Positions 1-10,275 of a stretch of DNA of 64,000 bases are shown here, piece after piece. The notes under the pieces were generated by a model that ran no database searches, had not been told where the DNA came from, and saw only the letters and a program-made list of their open reading frames with translations. The translations under genes and the position numbers were made by a program. This DNA is from Pseudo-nitzschia pungens (taxonomy: Eukaryota > Bacillariophyta > Bacillariophyceae > Bacillariales > Bacillariaceae). Within the stretch, counting starts at the first letter, position 1. The number at the start of each line of letters is the position of its first letter. The DNA lies in NCBI GenBank assembly GCA_037355855.1, contig CM074761.1:3491346-3555345 (forward strand). The letters are read 5' to 3'.

Positions 1-191
1 ACCAGCGCGGGGGAAAATTTCTTGTCGTCGTCGTTGTTGTTGTCGTTGTCACCGTTTTCACCGTCGCTATCGCCATCGCCATCGCTCGCACCGCTGGAGA
101 AGAATCTGGGATGGTGAAACGACGACAAACCGAGTGGCCGGCAACCCGGCCATGCTTTCAAGCGGCTGTTTCGAACTCCAAGCCTCAGCAT
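1..191 (-). CDS. 5' end of a probable mitochondrial protein (partial, runs off the left edge)
   Basis: An ATG on the minus strand at 191-189 opens a frame that stays open for 63 codons to the window edge. The first ~33 residues are rich in Arg, Leu and Ser with no acidic residue, and include RNSRLKAWPGCRP and PRFFSSGAS. The latter looks like a mitochondrial presequence cleavage region (Arg shortly before FSS). It is followed by an acidic Gly/Asp/Asn/Ser linker encoded by GAC/AAC-rich trinucleotides (about residues 36-56) and then KKFSPAL. Such a presequence plus acidic linker occurs in many matrix or inner-membrane proteins; too little remains to name a family. Mitochondrial targeting is an inference. 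A longer overlapping minus-strand frame (67-306) looks less protein-like. Confidence 0.5.
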   Translation of the reverse strand, partial: MLRLGVRNSRLKAWPGCRPLGLSSFHHPRFFSSGASDGDGDSDGENGDNDNNNDDDKKFSPAL

Positions 192-1283
192 TTTTGTTGA
201 ATTGAAATACAACGATCTCCAATACGCAGGTCCAATTCGTAATGTGAAAGTGACAAAGATTTGTGGTGGCAAGAACTAGTAATGGTATTGAGAGATGAGG
301 CAGCATTCAGATTCTGAGATTTTGGGATTGATGAGTGGAACGAAATTCATACCGTATAACTTACTGTGAATCATCACCAATCACGTGAATTACAAGTAAG
401 ATTACGAGTGGGATGGATGTGAAGTAAGGTTAACAGGAGGAAAACAGAAAACAATTCGAAGAAAATCGGCATGTTTGGAGATTGTGATGATCGACCCAAT
501 CGACTATGAAGCATGCACTACAGACCAGCAGGGGCGTCTGACTCTCCTTCAACAATCTAGTATTAACCTTAAGTTAATTACCGCACTTATCAAACTTTTC
601 CCAAAGCCATTGCGGGGTGCCGATGGACAGACAGAAGGAGTTTGAATGGTATCGTTGGGACGTACGTAGTCGGTGCCGTACAATAACTTTGGATTGTGTT
701 GTTGTGGTCATGATAATAATAATGTTACGAATAACAATACTAACAGCAGAAGCAACAGCTGCAAGTTGGTCCCGAGTAAATTGACTGCTCACCACAACAG
801 CCACATTGTGTTTGAAGGCATATTACAGCTATGTCCCTCATCCGTTACAGTATGTTCCGTGATAGTCGATAGTTTTTTGATTTGGATAGGTGAAGAACTC
901 TCTGGTATTTACTCGTAGAAGTGGTTCCCTTGCAATCTGCATTCTACGAAGTAATAACAGTCACACGTATCCTTTGTACACTGTTGTTCGTATATTCTTG
1001 ATCCAGTATCGCCGTCCTGAAAGAAAATTGAAGTGAATGATATCCATTGCAACTCGACCAGTTGATCGGAAAGTAAGGCCTTCCGTTGTGTGCCATAGAG
1101 TAGCATTCCAAAACATGGGTTTGCGTCGGAACTCATTCATACTCTAGTAGGAGTGTTGAGATTTCGATGTGGTGACCTTCTTCGATAAAGCTTTCGCTTC
1201 GTTCACAACCAGTAGGTCTTTGGAAGTTCGCAAAACCAGTCGGTGCAGGTGTCGTTGTGGCCCCTTTAGGTTTAGATGCCGTT
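192..1283. other. Gap without recognisable gene
   Basis: Only short frames without recognisable protein features lie here, on both strands. It is upstream of the minus-strand gene starting at 191 and downstream of the kinase gene ending at 1284, so it should hold the former's promoter and the latter's 3' UTR. I see no repeat array or RNA gene. Confidence 0.4.
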
Positions 1284-4049
1284 TCAAAATGAATTGAATA
1301 TTCTTTGCTCCGCCGCGGAGATTGTTGGTTCCTTTCCCTTTGATTTGTCTCTGAGATGGTCCCAGCTCTCGAAATTGGCAGTATCAAATGGATCTTTGAC
1401 CTCTGGAATCCATGGAGGATCAAGCTCTTTTTTTCTGAGCTTACCGAAATCAATGTCTCTGAACCATGAGTGGCCATAGATTTCATTGATCCCATTCGCC
1501 AAAGACCCAATCCGTTCGGCGGGATCACTCACAAACAATCTTTGAAGCAAATCTTTGAGTTCTGATGACATTTTGCCACCTGGGGGGAATTCATATTTCA
1601 GCCTGCAGATGCGACGATACAGATGGATTTGGTTCATGCCGTCAACGTAGAACGGTGTGGTGCCTTCCATCATCTCATAGGTCAATACACCAAACGACCA
1701 GTGGTCTGCTGCCTTGTCATGTCCACGATTCTGAATGACTTCAGGCGCTATGTACAAAGGTGTACCACATAACGTATAAGTTTTCCCTGTCACAAATTTG
1801 GCTGGCAATGAGAAAAAAGATGTATGAGTTGTCCGAAGCGATAACGCTTTTTTTAAATCAGAATAATAATAATATCTGAAACATCGCATTGGAGAAGGGA
1901 AAGGATTCAAACGTACCAAACCCAAAGTCAATTATGACAGGGTATCCATCTTCATCGATCATTACATTTTCTGGTTTCAAGTCGCGGTACAGGATATGAC
2001 ACCGATGCATGTGTGAAAGACCCTCCAAAATTCCAGATGCGTAAAAAACGGCATCCTTCTCCTCGATTCCGTCGCGGGTGTTTGAATATATGATGCTGAA
2101 TAGTTCTCCACCTTGAACAAACCCGAGTAACATATAGATGAATTGTTTGTCTTGATAGGTTGCAGCGAGACGCATCAAGAATGGATGATCCAATTTCTCC
2201 ATTATCTTTTTTTCCTTCACAACGCCCTTTGCCTGATGATGTTCGATCAATTCGTGTTTTGATTGAATTTTGAAGGCGTATGGTCGACGTTCCCCGTATG
2301 AGTCTTCGTGCGATACCAACCATACCTGGCCAAAAGTTCCCGCACCAATAATAGAATGTTTAACGAGATCATCCATCAAAATTGAAGTGTCTTTGTAGTC
2401 AGCAAGTTTTTTCGTTCCAAGACTAGTAGTGTCAACCACGTTTCGACAACTCGCGATCGACAATGCGCCAACGACAACGGTTTCATCTAGAGTTCTGATA
2501 GTTTGTCCGGCAATGTATTCCCTTGCCGTTTTAAAACCCCCAATATCCATTCTCAGTACATCTTCTCCAAAATAACTCCCAGATTGCATTTCTAATTCTA
2601 TGCCTCTGCCCTGTAGCATCACCTTCCCAGAACGAATAATGTAGAGATTGGGACTTGTTTTCTCTCCCGCTGTCATGATTAAAGAATTTGGTGGGAAAGT
2701 TTTTTCGACAACCAATGCTGACAAAGCACCGAAAACTGGTTTCGAGAAGCCTGTTTTCTTCAGGATAGGAATCTCTGCCTGATAACACAATGGAATCGAA
2801 AACAAAGAGCGATAACGTTCAAATGAAATCGATGTAAGGTAATGATCGCTTTGCACCATTGCTTTCCAACTTTCAAAGTCAAAGCGAAACAACTAATGTG
2901 CGCGTCTTTCGCATTTCGTACCAATATAGCTTTCTCTTTCGCCTGAATGGCCAATATAACAATATCGCCGACGACTCTTTCGAAGGTATACCTATCAACA
3001 GAAAATGCAAATACTTTTGTAAGTGCAACTATTGTCGAACATCTCGCGTCCTCTTCTTTGTGAAGCAACGCTGTCTCTCCGAAATGGTCCCCGGGTCCCA
3101 ACTTCTCGTTTTCCTTCTTGACCGAATGGATATTGACTTCGGTCACTCTTACGTTCCCTCCTTGAATGACATAAAGTGTGTCTCCTTCATCGCCCTTTTT
3201 CGTGATGCATTCCCCGGCCTCAAATACGCGTGGGATCAATGTATGCACCAACTTGTCGATCACGCCCGGATCTAAAATCTTCAAAAATCCGATGCCTTGC
3301 AACAGTTCCTTTTTCACCTGATCTGTTTTCATGGTCTGGGACTGCATGATGTAGCGAAATGTCTGCTGATCGACGCGGTATATCGTCACATCGGTCTCAG
3401 CAATCACCGATGAACCCCTCGGACTCGAATACAGGAGCGCCAATTCACCAAAAGTCGTGCCTTCCTCGGCGTGCCCCACAAGTTTTCCGTGAACTTCGAA
3501 TCGTGCTTTACCCTCTTTCAGGAGATAAAAATAATCGCCCACATCTCCTTCCACAATGATCTTGTCACCGGCACCGAATTTGGACTCCTCGAACGCGTCA
3601 ACGATAGTCCGCAATTCTCGGTCCGAACACGCACCAAAGACAAAGTTCGTTTCCAGGGCGTCTCGAATGAGTTTCTTCTCGGTTTGTGTCTTTGGATACA
3701 CGGGGGCTTGAAACGCCGAAACGTTTTCCAGGGGTGGAACAAATACATCCCTCAGGTGATGTGCTCCCTGTTGGTGTGAAAATTTAGTCCCCATAACTAC
3801 AGCGGCGGTAGCGACGACCTGTTTGCTCAGCTTGGGAGTGGCATCCGCAAGTATCATGTTGTCCACTATGGGCTTGACCTGTTTTGCCCAATTTTCGACC
3901 AACCCAGAGGATGCGGCAATGATGGGCGGTTTTCTCTGATGGCCAGCGTCGAACGATTCAACTTTGGGATCATTCAATCCCATTTCTTCCCTCAGCCTGT
4001 CTACTTCCGAGAAGTCTACATCGCCCTGTTTGCTGTGATTACAGCCCAT
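1284..4049 (-). CDS. Cyclic-nucleotide-dependent protein kinase, PKG-like (three exons)
   Basis: Exons on the minus strand are 4049-2922, 2778-1917 and 1801-1284, with GT-AG introns of 143 and 115 bp; together they encode 835 residues. The protein begins MGC, a likely N-myristoylation/palmitoylation signal, so membrane attachment is expected. Cyclic-nucleotide-binding domain 1 is at about 135-235, with cassette FGELALLYSSPRGSS. Domain 2 (about 258-360) has FGETALLHKEEDARCS, keeping the phosphate-binding Arg. Domain 3 (about 380-485) reads FGEDVLRMDIGGFKTA and lacks the normal Arg, so it is probably degenerate. The kinase (about 515-775) shows GAGTFGQV, the ATP Lys in AFKI, YRDLKPEN, DFGFAK and the activation loop TLCGTP, then an AGC C-tail. 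The second intron splits DFGF/AK, which confirms the junction. Several regulatory domains and a kinase on one chain match PKG, especially apicomplexan and alveolate types, rather than PKA. Whether cGMP or cAMP binds cannot be read from the sequence. Confidence 0.88.
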
Positions 4050-4580
4050 GACAAAAAAGCGATATGCTGCTCAACACAATAGAATTTTTGGACGACCAGG
4101 GAGTGTCGTTGTCAAAATCAAAATAAGAGGGCTGCGTTCTGCGTTCTGCGTTCTGGAGCCCTCTCTTGGCTTCATCTCAAAAATGCATCGGTATCGATGG
4201 AATGATATCAATCTTGTTTCAATTCAATTTGGAAGTTCACGATTCGGATTGATTCGACAAGGTTGAATAACGCCGTCTCTATGGATGAGACACAATAATC
4301 TGTAAGGTTACTTCGTAATACTGCAAATATAGATTGAGAGAGAAGAAGAATCGGTTCTATTTTAAGTTTTTAGACGCAGCCATCAGGTTCGAGTTTGTAG
4401 ATCCCATTGCAAAAAATAATGATATTCTCGGAAATGCATTTTTCTGTCCATTCTCAGTCCGCGATATGGTATAATAGCTATGTCCCACTCGTGGCTGCTC
4501 AAAAAGAAGCAGCCCTCTATTACTGTATATCTGATGAACAAAAAGGCACCGTGTTCAAACTGTTAGTAGTGTTTACGATA
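4050..4580. other. Intergenic region upstream of the kinase gene
   Basis: This is the 5' flank of the minus-strand kinase gene. A short run of GCGTTCT-type units (about 4134-4152) is the only repeat. No convincing coding frame or RNA gene is visible. Confidence 0.35.
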
Positions 4581-4672
4581 GCAGTGATATGCAAATTGTG
4601 AGAGCTATCAGTTAGTCTATTGCTATTGCTTCCGATTGGTATCGGAATCAGCGATTCCAATGCCTCGCTAAT
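4581..4672 (+). repeat. 92-bp direct repeat, copy 1
   Basis: This stretch, starting GCAGTGATATGCAAATTGTG, aligns without gaps to 5101-5192, with roughly ten substitutions in 92 positions and an offset of exactly 520 bp. The two copies bracket the dehydrogenase fragment and the small tandem repeat that follows it. They have no long open frame. They could be ends of a mobile element or a duplicated flank produced when the fragment arrived. Confidence 0.75.
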
Positions 4673-4686
4673 CTTATTCCAGTCCC

Positions 4687-4950
4687 GATGCCATGGATGT
4701 TATCAACGACCCCGAAGTCGATGCCGTTTGGATCTGCTCTCATTCCCAGTTCCATGCCGACCAGATCAAGGCCTGCGCCGCTGCCAAAAAGGACGTCTTC
4801 TGCGAAAAGCCTATCGCCACCGACCTTGCCGAGACCGTTGAGGCCATCAACGCGTGTAACGAAGCCGGTGTCAAGCTCATGATCGGTTTGCAGCGACGAT
4901 TCGACCAGAACTTCGAGCGTGTCAAGCAGGCCGTTGAGGCCAAGGATATG
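4687..4950 (+). pseudogene. Internal fragment of a Gfo/Idh/MocA dehydrogenase (inositol 2-dehydrogenase-like)
   Basis: In one frame, from about 4687 to 4950, this encodes about 88 residues that look like the middle of a Gfo/Idh/MocA NAD(P)-dependent oxidoreductase. The family signatures are DPEVDAVWICS, the second half of the Rossmann fold; VFCEKPIATDL, with the conserved EKP lysine of the cofactor/active site; and LMIGLQRRFD. The N-terminal GxGxxG glycine loop and the whole C-terminal substrate domain are absent, so this is about a quarter of a roughly 340-residue enzyme and cannot be functional alone. Reading stops in the GCCGGTTGATTG tandem repeat. The fragment is richer in G+C (many GCC, GAC, AAG codons) than the AT-rich DNA around it. 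Direct 92-bp repeats lie on both sides, suggesting capture of a piece of a gene from elsewhere in the genome or a foreign source. Confidence 0.75.
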
Positions 4951-5068
4951 CCGGTTGATTGTAGCACCAGCAGCAGATATGCCGGTTGATTGTAGCAGCA
5001 GCATCAGCAGAAATGCCGGTTGATTGCAGCAGCAGCATCAGCAGCAGAAACGCCGGTTGATTGCAGCT
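4951..5068 (+). repeat. Tandem repeat of about 30-40 bp (GCCGGTTGATTG units)
   Basis: Four imperfect units beginning GCCGGTTGATTG(T/C)AGC start at about 4951, 4981, 5015 and 5052. Each ends in a CAG/CAGCAT triplet stretch. The first unit runs directly on from the dehydrogenase fragment, whose last codons before the repeat are AAG GAT ATG CCG, so the repeat may have grown from the fragment's edge. Confidence 0.7.
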
Positions 5069-5100
5069 GCCATACCCCGGGTCTACCAGTGATTAGAATA

Positions 5101-5192
5101 GTAGTGATATGCAAATTGTGAGAGCTATCAGTTAGTCTATTGCTATAGCTTTCGATTGGCATTGGAATCGGTTATTCCAATCCCTTGCTAAT
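5101..5192 (+). repeat. 92-bp direct repeat, copy 2
   Basis: This is the second copy of the repeat at 4581-4672, in the same orientation and without gaps. It runs directly into the 25-bp minisatellite that begins at about 5193. The different right-hand neighbours of the two copies show where the homology stops. Confidence 0.75.
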
Positions 5193-6085
5193 GCGATAGA
5201 GGTGCGGATCGGTTTGCAATAGAGGTGCGGATTGGTATTTGCGATAGAGGTGCGGATTGGTATTTGCGATAGAGGTGCGGATTGGTATTTGCGATAGAGG
5301 TGCGGATTGGTATTTGCGATAGAGGTGCGGATCGGTTGACGCAATAGAGGTGCGGATCGGTATTTGCAATAGAGGTGCGGATTGGTATTTGCGATAGAGG
5401 TGCGGATCGGTTTGCAATAGAGGTGCGGATTGGTATTTGCGATAGAGGTGCGGATTGGTATTTGCGATAGAGGTGCGGATCGGTTGACGCAATAGAGGTG
5501 CGGATCGGTATTTGCAATAGAGGTGCGGATTGGTATTTGCGATAGAGGTGCGGATCGGTTTGCAATAGAGGTGCGGATCGGTTGACGCAATAGAGGTGTG
5601 GATTGGTATTTGCAATAGAGGTGCGGATTGGTATTTGCGATAGAGGCGTGGATCGGTTTGCAATAGAGGTGCAGATCGGTTGACGCAATAGAGGTGCGGA
5701 TTGGTATTTGCAATAGAGGTGCGGATCGGTATTTGCAATAGAGGTGCGGATTGGTATTTGCGATAGAGGTGCGGATCGGTATTTGCAATAGAGGTGCGGA
5801 TTGGTATTTGCGATAGAGGTGCGGATCGGTTGACGCAATAGAGGTGCGGATCGGTATTTGCAATAGAGGTGCGGATTGGTATTTGCGATAGAGGTGTGGA
5901 TCGGTTTGCAATAGAGGTGCGGATTGGTATTTGCGATAGAGGTGCAGATCGGTTGACGCAATAGAGGTGCGGATCGGTATTTGCGATAGAGGTGCGGATC
6001 GGTTTGCAATAGAGGTGCGGATCGGTATTTGCAATAGAGGTGCGGATTGGTTGACGCAATAGAGGTGCGGATCGGTTTGCAATAG
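5193..6085 (+). repeat. 25-bp minisatellite, about 36 units
   Basis: The unit is GATAGAGGTGCGGAT(T/C)GG followed by one of three linkers: TATTTGC, TTTGCA (shorter, 23-bp unit) or TTGACGCA. Linker types alternate irregularly and repeat in blocks, as in a higher-order array made by unequal crossing over. The minus strand is open in all three frames over about 820-950 bp. This is because a 25-bp unit without stops cycles through the frames, not because a protein is selected. Past 6085 one inverted, degenerate unit occurs near 6130-6150. Confidence 0.92.
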
Positions 6086-6638
6086 AGTTGCAGATCCCGA
6101 TATGCAATCTGATTCGCACCTTTATCGCCTCAACCGATCCGCACCTCTATCACTATAACAACGCGAGTTGATGGTGTGGATTGCAAATAACTCTACACAT
6201 AGTCAACCTTGATAAGATCCCGAGGCAAGGCTAATTTCTTTTGATTACTGCAATGCTAGATATATTGCTAAACCTGTAGTGACCCGTTCGGTCGGTGTGT
6301 CAAAGTAGCTTCGGCCCATGTTGTCCTGTCTGTGAAGTTGTTTGGCCAGGCTTCATTCCCTTCGTACTGTGTTGTCATGGCGATAAAAGATTCGACGCGA
6401 TTCTTTCAATCAATGAAAAGGCTGTAGTCAATTCCGCAATCTCGCGGCACGCGGATTGGTGCAACAAGGAAGAGAGCACCACAAAGCGCAAATGCGGTTC
6501 CTTATTTGCTTTTGCGTGATAGTCATTCGGACCTACTACTAGATAGATCCGCCGCAGATCGCATCAGGGGGACGGCGTCTCCGTTCCCTTCCTCAACGAA
6601 ATTATCTCGGAGTTCCATTCCCTCCGTCGTGCCCGTTG
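6086..6638. other. Gap between minisatellite and protease gene
   Basis: No convincing gene. A 74-codon frame at 6295-6519 has no recognisable features. The right half should hold the 3' UTR of the minus-strand protease gene that ends at 6639. Confidence 0.35.
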
Positions 6639-9308
6639 CTACCGACACGGCACCGCCCTCTCCCCTCGAGGACTCAGTGGTGCGACGGGTCTTCGTAGCA
6701 GATCCAGTCGGCTTGTTTCAGTACCGTTTGGACCGTTCCACAACGACATCAATTCGTTTCGCTTCCATCCCTTGTAGGCCATGGTTCCTAGCGTGCAAGG
6801 GACGAGATACAAGAGGGCTGGTTGACCCATGTTCATGAGATAGACCGCAACGTTGGCCATGGACAAACCGATCGCGTAGCCAATCACGACGGGAACAAAG
6901 TAGTAACCATAACCGCCGAACGTGAGTGCGTACCAAACCGGCACGGGAGCCGGGAAACTGCTTGCTTGCTCCGCGGCCGCGACGGCCCTCCCACCGATCG
7001 GAGTGATCGCCCGGGTTCTCCTGGTCTGGTCACCGCCGTCGCTCCTGCTGTTTGCGGAATACAATGCGTGCACCAGCCTCGCCGCATCCAATCGTGCCGC
7101 GAAACTCAGCAGCAATCCCGGGAGAACAATGTCGCCCAATCCCAACATGCTGGATCCTCCCAGATAATCAAACAGTCGCGGAACGGAAAACAGCATGGGC
7201 ATGGGATCCCCACCCCTGCAATCCGGATCCGATGGATATTTTTCGCACCACAGTTCGTCCGCTGCCGGTGGTCCCCCGGATGTGGCAACCTCGATCATCA
7301 CCGAGCGGCCGTGGAAGATGTAGGGCGTCACAAAGACGAAAAAAATGTCGTAGAAGAAGGCGGCGATCAAGAGGATCGAGGCGACCTGGATGGAATTGAG
7401 CTGGATGATGCCCAAGAAGACCACGCAGATGCACAGCCCCAGAACGTCTTGCGCGATCCAATAAAAAGCGAATTTCTCACCGGCCTTCGGGATGCACAGC
7501 GCCATGTACAGCCAAACGAGTCCCACCGAGTACCCAATGACGCTGGCTAGGATGTTCCAGTTCGTAATGTCGCCGAATTCCTCCGTGCGGTACAGCACTC
7601 GTTCGCGGAAACAATGCTTTCCGGACCGAGACGACCTGAAAAATTGCGACCTCAACACTCGAGACAAGAGTGGATACACCATGATCTGAACGAATGCATT
7701 GGAGCATCCGAATGCGTACATGACCTTTGCAACGTTGTAAATCTACGATTCCGTATCGAACACAACACAAAAAATTCATGGAATGGAGGCGACAGAGGCG
7801 CATTCCATAGGGCACAAAATGAGCGTCACGCGATGAACAATGGTTTGGTGAATGATTGATGTCGTTGCGGACAGCGATGGTTTGCAGTTTCACAACCCAA
7901 TCTCAACACCTAACCGAACCCAGACGGGTGCGTTGCCCAAAAAAAAAAAGCATCGCATCGCATCCAACAGCGCAATCATATTAGTAGTATAGCACCCCGC
8001 GAGACGTACCTTGAAGAAAAACAGGACAAACAAACTGACCGACGACATGACCAAAAACAGCAGCGCGTGAATCGGTTCCAACTCGAGCGACTCTTCGGAC
8101 ACGGACGAGTTGTTTCGCGACACCAGGCTTTCCCGCGGCCTTCCCGACGCCGCCGCCTCCGAATCCGGCTTTGGCCGGCGGGCCGAGGCGCTCGCGGTCT
8201 TCCACAGCTCGGAGGCCGCGACGTGGTAATCGTCGGCGCTCCGAAAGGCCGCAAAGGCCGCGACCGCGACGCCCAGCACCACGATCAGGACGGACGAAAA
8301 ATTGTGGGAGGGACGCCACCGGCCGTAAACCGCAACGGTCAGCGATGGAAGGGTCTCCATCGCCTCCGACAAGACGTCGCCCTGCTCCATCGTTGCAAAG
8401 AGCGTCGGAATGTCGATCGTCACGTTCCGGTCGAGATCGGTGTCGGTGTAGGGGTTCAGGAGAATGTCCCACGCGCAGCACACGGTGATCGTGTCCTTTG
8501 CGGCCGCAGCCGCAGTGTTAGTGGCAGTCGCCGAATCGACGTCGTGCGCCACGAGACAGCGTTTCGAGGGGCAGTTTCGCAGATCGCTGGCGTCGTGGAT
8601 CTTGCAGAGATTGTCGGTCGTATCGCCGCTGAGCAAGAGATCGTTGGTGACAAAGTCGTAGGGACTCGCATAGCCGTTCGCCGACATAGCCTCGTCGGGA
8701 GTCGAGAAGAACCCGAGGTCGTCGGAGGGGATCTCCGCCCTGGCGTTGTCGCAGTCGTAATCGACGTATTCCGACGGCCACACAATGGAGTTGTCGCCGG
8801 GTTCCCCGTTGTCATCGGTTTCGTTGAACCGATACCGCGTGGCCAGAGCGTTGTGCACGATGACACCGGCCGACCCATAGATCGACTGGGCAATCCAGGT
8901 CTTGTATTCGTAGGTGCATCCCCCCCTGGGAACGAGCATCCAGGCGCCCTTGGTCGACTCCAAGATCTCCGGATCGGCCGCAGCATCGTCCGCGTCTCGA
9001 CACAAGAACGGATTGCTGGTGGGCGGGGAAACCAATCGCTTTCCATTATCCCCTCCCGCGTCGGAGGCATCGCCTTTTCCTTGGGGCGGGGGACGCGGGC
9101 CAAAAACGGCTTCCGAAAGCAACAGAGTTGTCGTCGACGAATCGGCTCCGTCGGTGCTTCGAAGAGTGACTACCGCCGACGGAATCACGGCATCTACAGA
9201 TTGGGCCACCAGCACAAAGGCAAAGGCGCAAAGACCAACGATTGGACGCAGCGAGAAAGCAAACCTGCGGTAGCTACACGTACTGCTGCGTGACGATCCC
9301 ATGGTCAT
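6639..9308 (-). CDS. Signal peptide peptidase-like intramembrane aspartyl protease with PA domain (SPPL2-like)
   Basis: Two exons, 9308-8010 and 7724-6639, are joined by a 285-bp GT-AG intron in phase 0; the product has 794 residues. The start chosen is the first ATG of MTMGSS (a second ATG lies six bases on), because it opens directly into a signal peptide (hydrophobic stretch about residues 16-37). The lumenal part has a protease-associated (PA) domain around GAWMLVPRGGCTYEYKTW and VIVHN. About nine membrane segments follow. The GxGD aspartyl protease signatures are complete: YD at about 558-559 in FFYDIFFVF, GLGD with Asp about 631, and the QPALLYLVP (PAL) motif about 734-741. These enzymes cut type II membrane proteins inside the bilayer in the ER, Golgi or endosomes. 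The PA domain plus signal peptide puts it in the SPPL2 branch rather than plain SPP. An Arg/Ala-rich loop after GLGD (about 640-690) is longer than usual. Confidence 0.9.
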
Positions 9309-9946
9309 CCTTGTATTTGTATTTGTGTTTGTGTTTGTATTTGTGTTTCGACAATTATCGCGTCCAATGTCCCTTGCACAACCGTTTCGACTCGACTCCG
9401 GTTCAATCGAAAGACTGCTCTTTCGTCGATCTATGATCTCAGCGTTTCCAATCACTGAATAGCTCACAAACAAATATACCAATACAATATTGCTGGCTTC
9501 CGAAGGATTTGTATTTGTATCGATGCGAGTACGTATTCGATATTCTAATACGTAGTATTATGGTAAGGCTTACTCGTACTGTAATGGTTTTCGCGAATAC
9601 GAAGTGACAATAATAGCATCACAAAATGCTCGTCAAAGTGAAAAGCGAGAAACGAAACGGCATGTTTTTTGGTGTTGTCGGGAACGAAGGGAAATCGAGG
9701 AGGCCTCGTTAAAAAGAACTCCGTCGATGAGTGAGTCGGCGTACCGTACCGGTAGGAGTAAGGATTTACGTATTCTTACATACTCAATACCAGACGATGC
9801 AATAAGTCTACAATAGACCCTAAACAGAGATTGAACCATAGGTACATACCGGTATGTACCGGTAATCTTACGCAAGGGTTCAGTTAGGCACCACGGACAT
9901 GTTAAATCGCGTAAACCTTACTTCTACCGGTCATGATGCACGAGTA
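9309..9946. other. Promoter-side flank of the protease gene
   Basis: This region contains the 5' flank of the protease gene, with a GTATTTGTGTTT-type microsatellite at about 9310-9350 just upstream of the start. TACCGGTA and ACGAGTA words typical of the window's intergenic DNA follow. No gene was recognised. Confidence 0.4.
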
Positions 9947-10275
9947 ACCCGGATAGATAAGTGTTTGAAAAACCCGGATGTATAAGTCTAAATGTCAAAC
10001 AAACCCGGATGTATAAGTGTCAAAAAAAATACGGATGTATAATTTTAAATGTCAAACAAACCCGGATGTATAATTTTAAATGTCAAACAAACCCGGATGT
10101 ATAATTTTAAATGTCAAACAAACCCGGATGTATAATTTTAAATGTCAAACAAACCCGGATGTATAATTTTAAATGTCAAACAAACCCGGATGTAAACTGT
10201 CCAAAAATTCCGGATGTATAAGTATAAGTGTCAAAAAAACCCGGATGTATAACTGTCCAAAAACCCGGATGTACG
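9947..10275 (+). repeat. 31-bp minisatellite (ACCCGGATGTATAATTTTAA units), locus 1
   Basis: The central units are identical 31-mers: ACCCGGATGTATAATTTTAA followed by ATGTCAAACAA. Shorter and diverged units with TATAAGTGTCAAA or TGTCCAAAAA linkers lie at both ends. The core CCGGATGTATAA is kept in nearly every unit. The same 31-bp unit, reverse-complemented, makes the array at 27753-28067. There is no coding frame across the array. Confidence 0.92.

Noticed and set aside
5193..6085. CRISPR-like array
   Set aside because: There are no unique spacers; the whole unit repeats with only linker variants, and the DNA is eukaryotic nuclear.
5132..6119. Three overlapping ~270-316-codon frames on the minus strand
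   Set aside because: They are by-products of a stop-free 25-bp minisatellite that cycles through all frames; no start context, domain or unique sequence supports a gene.
6822..7550. 242-codon plus-strand frame
   Set aside because: It is the antisense shadow of the protease exon with the YD, GLGD and PAL motifs.
8067..9293. 408-codon frame on the plus strand
   Set aside because: It lies opposite exon 1 of the SPPL2-like gene, whose signal peptide, PA domain and splice sites are convincing; the plus-strand frame has no family resemblance.
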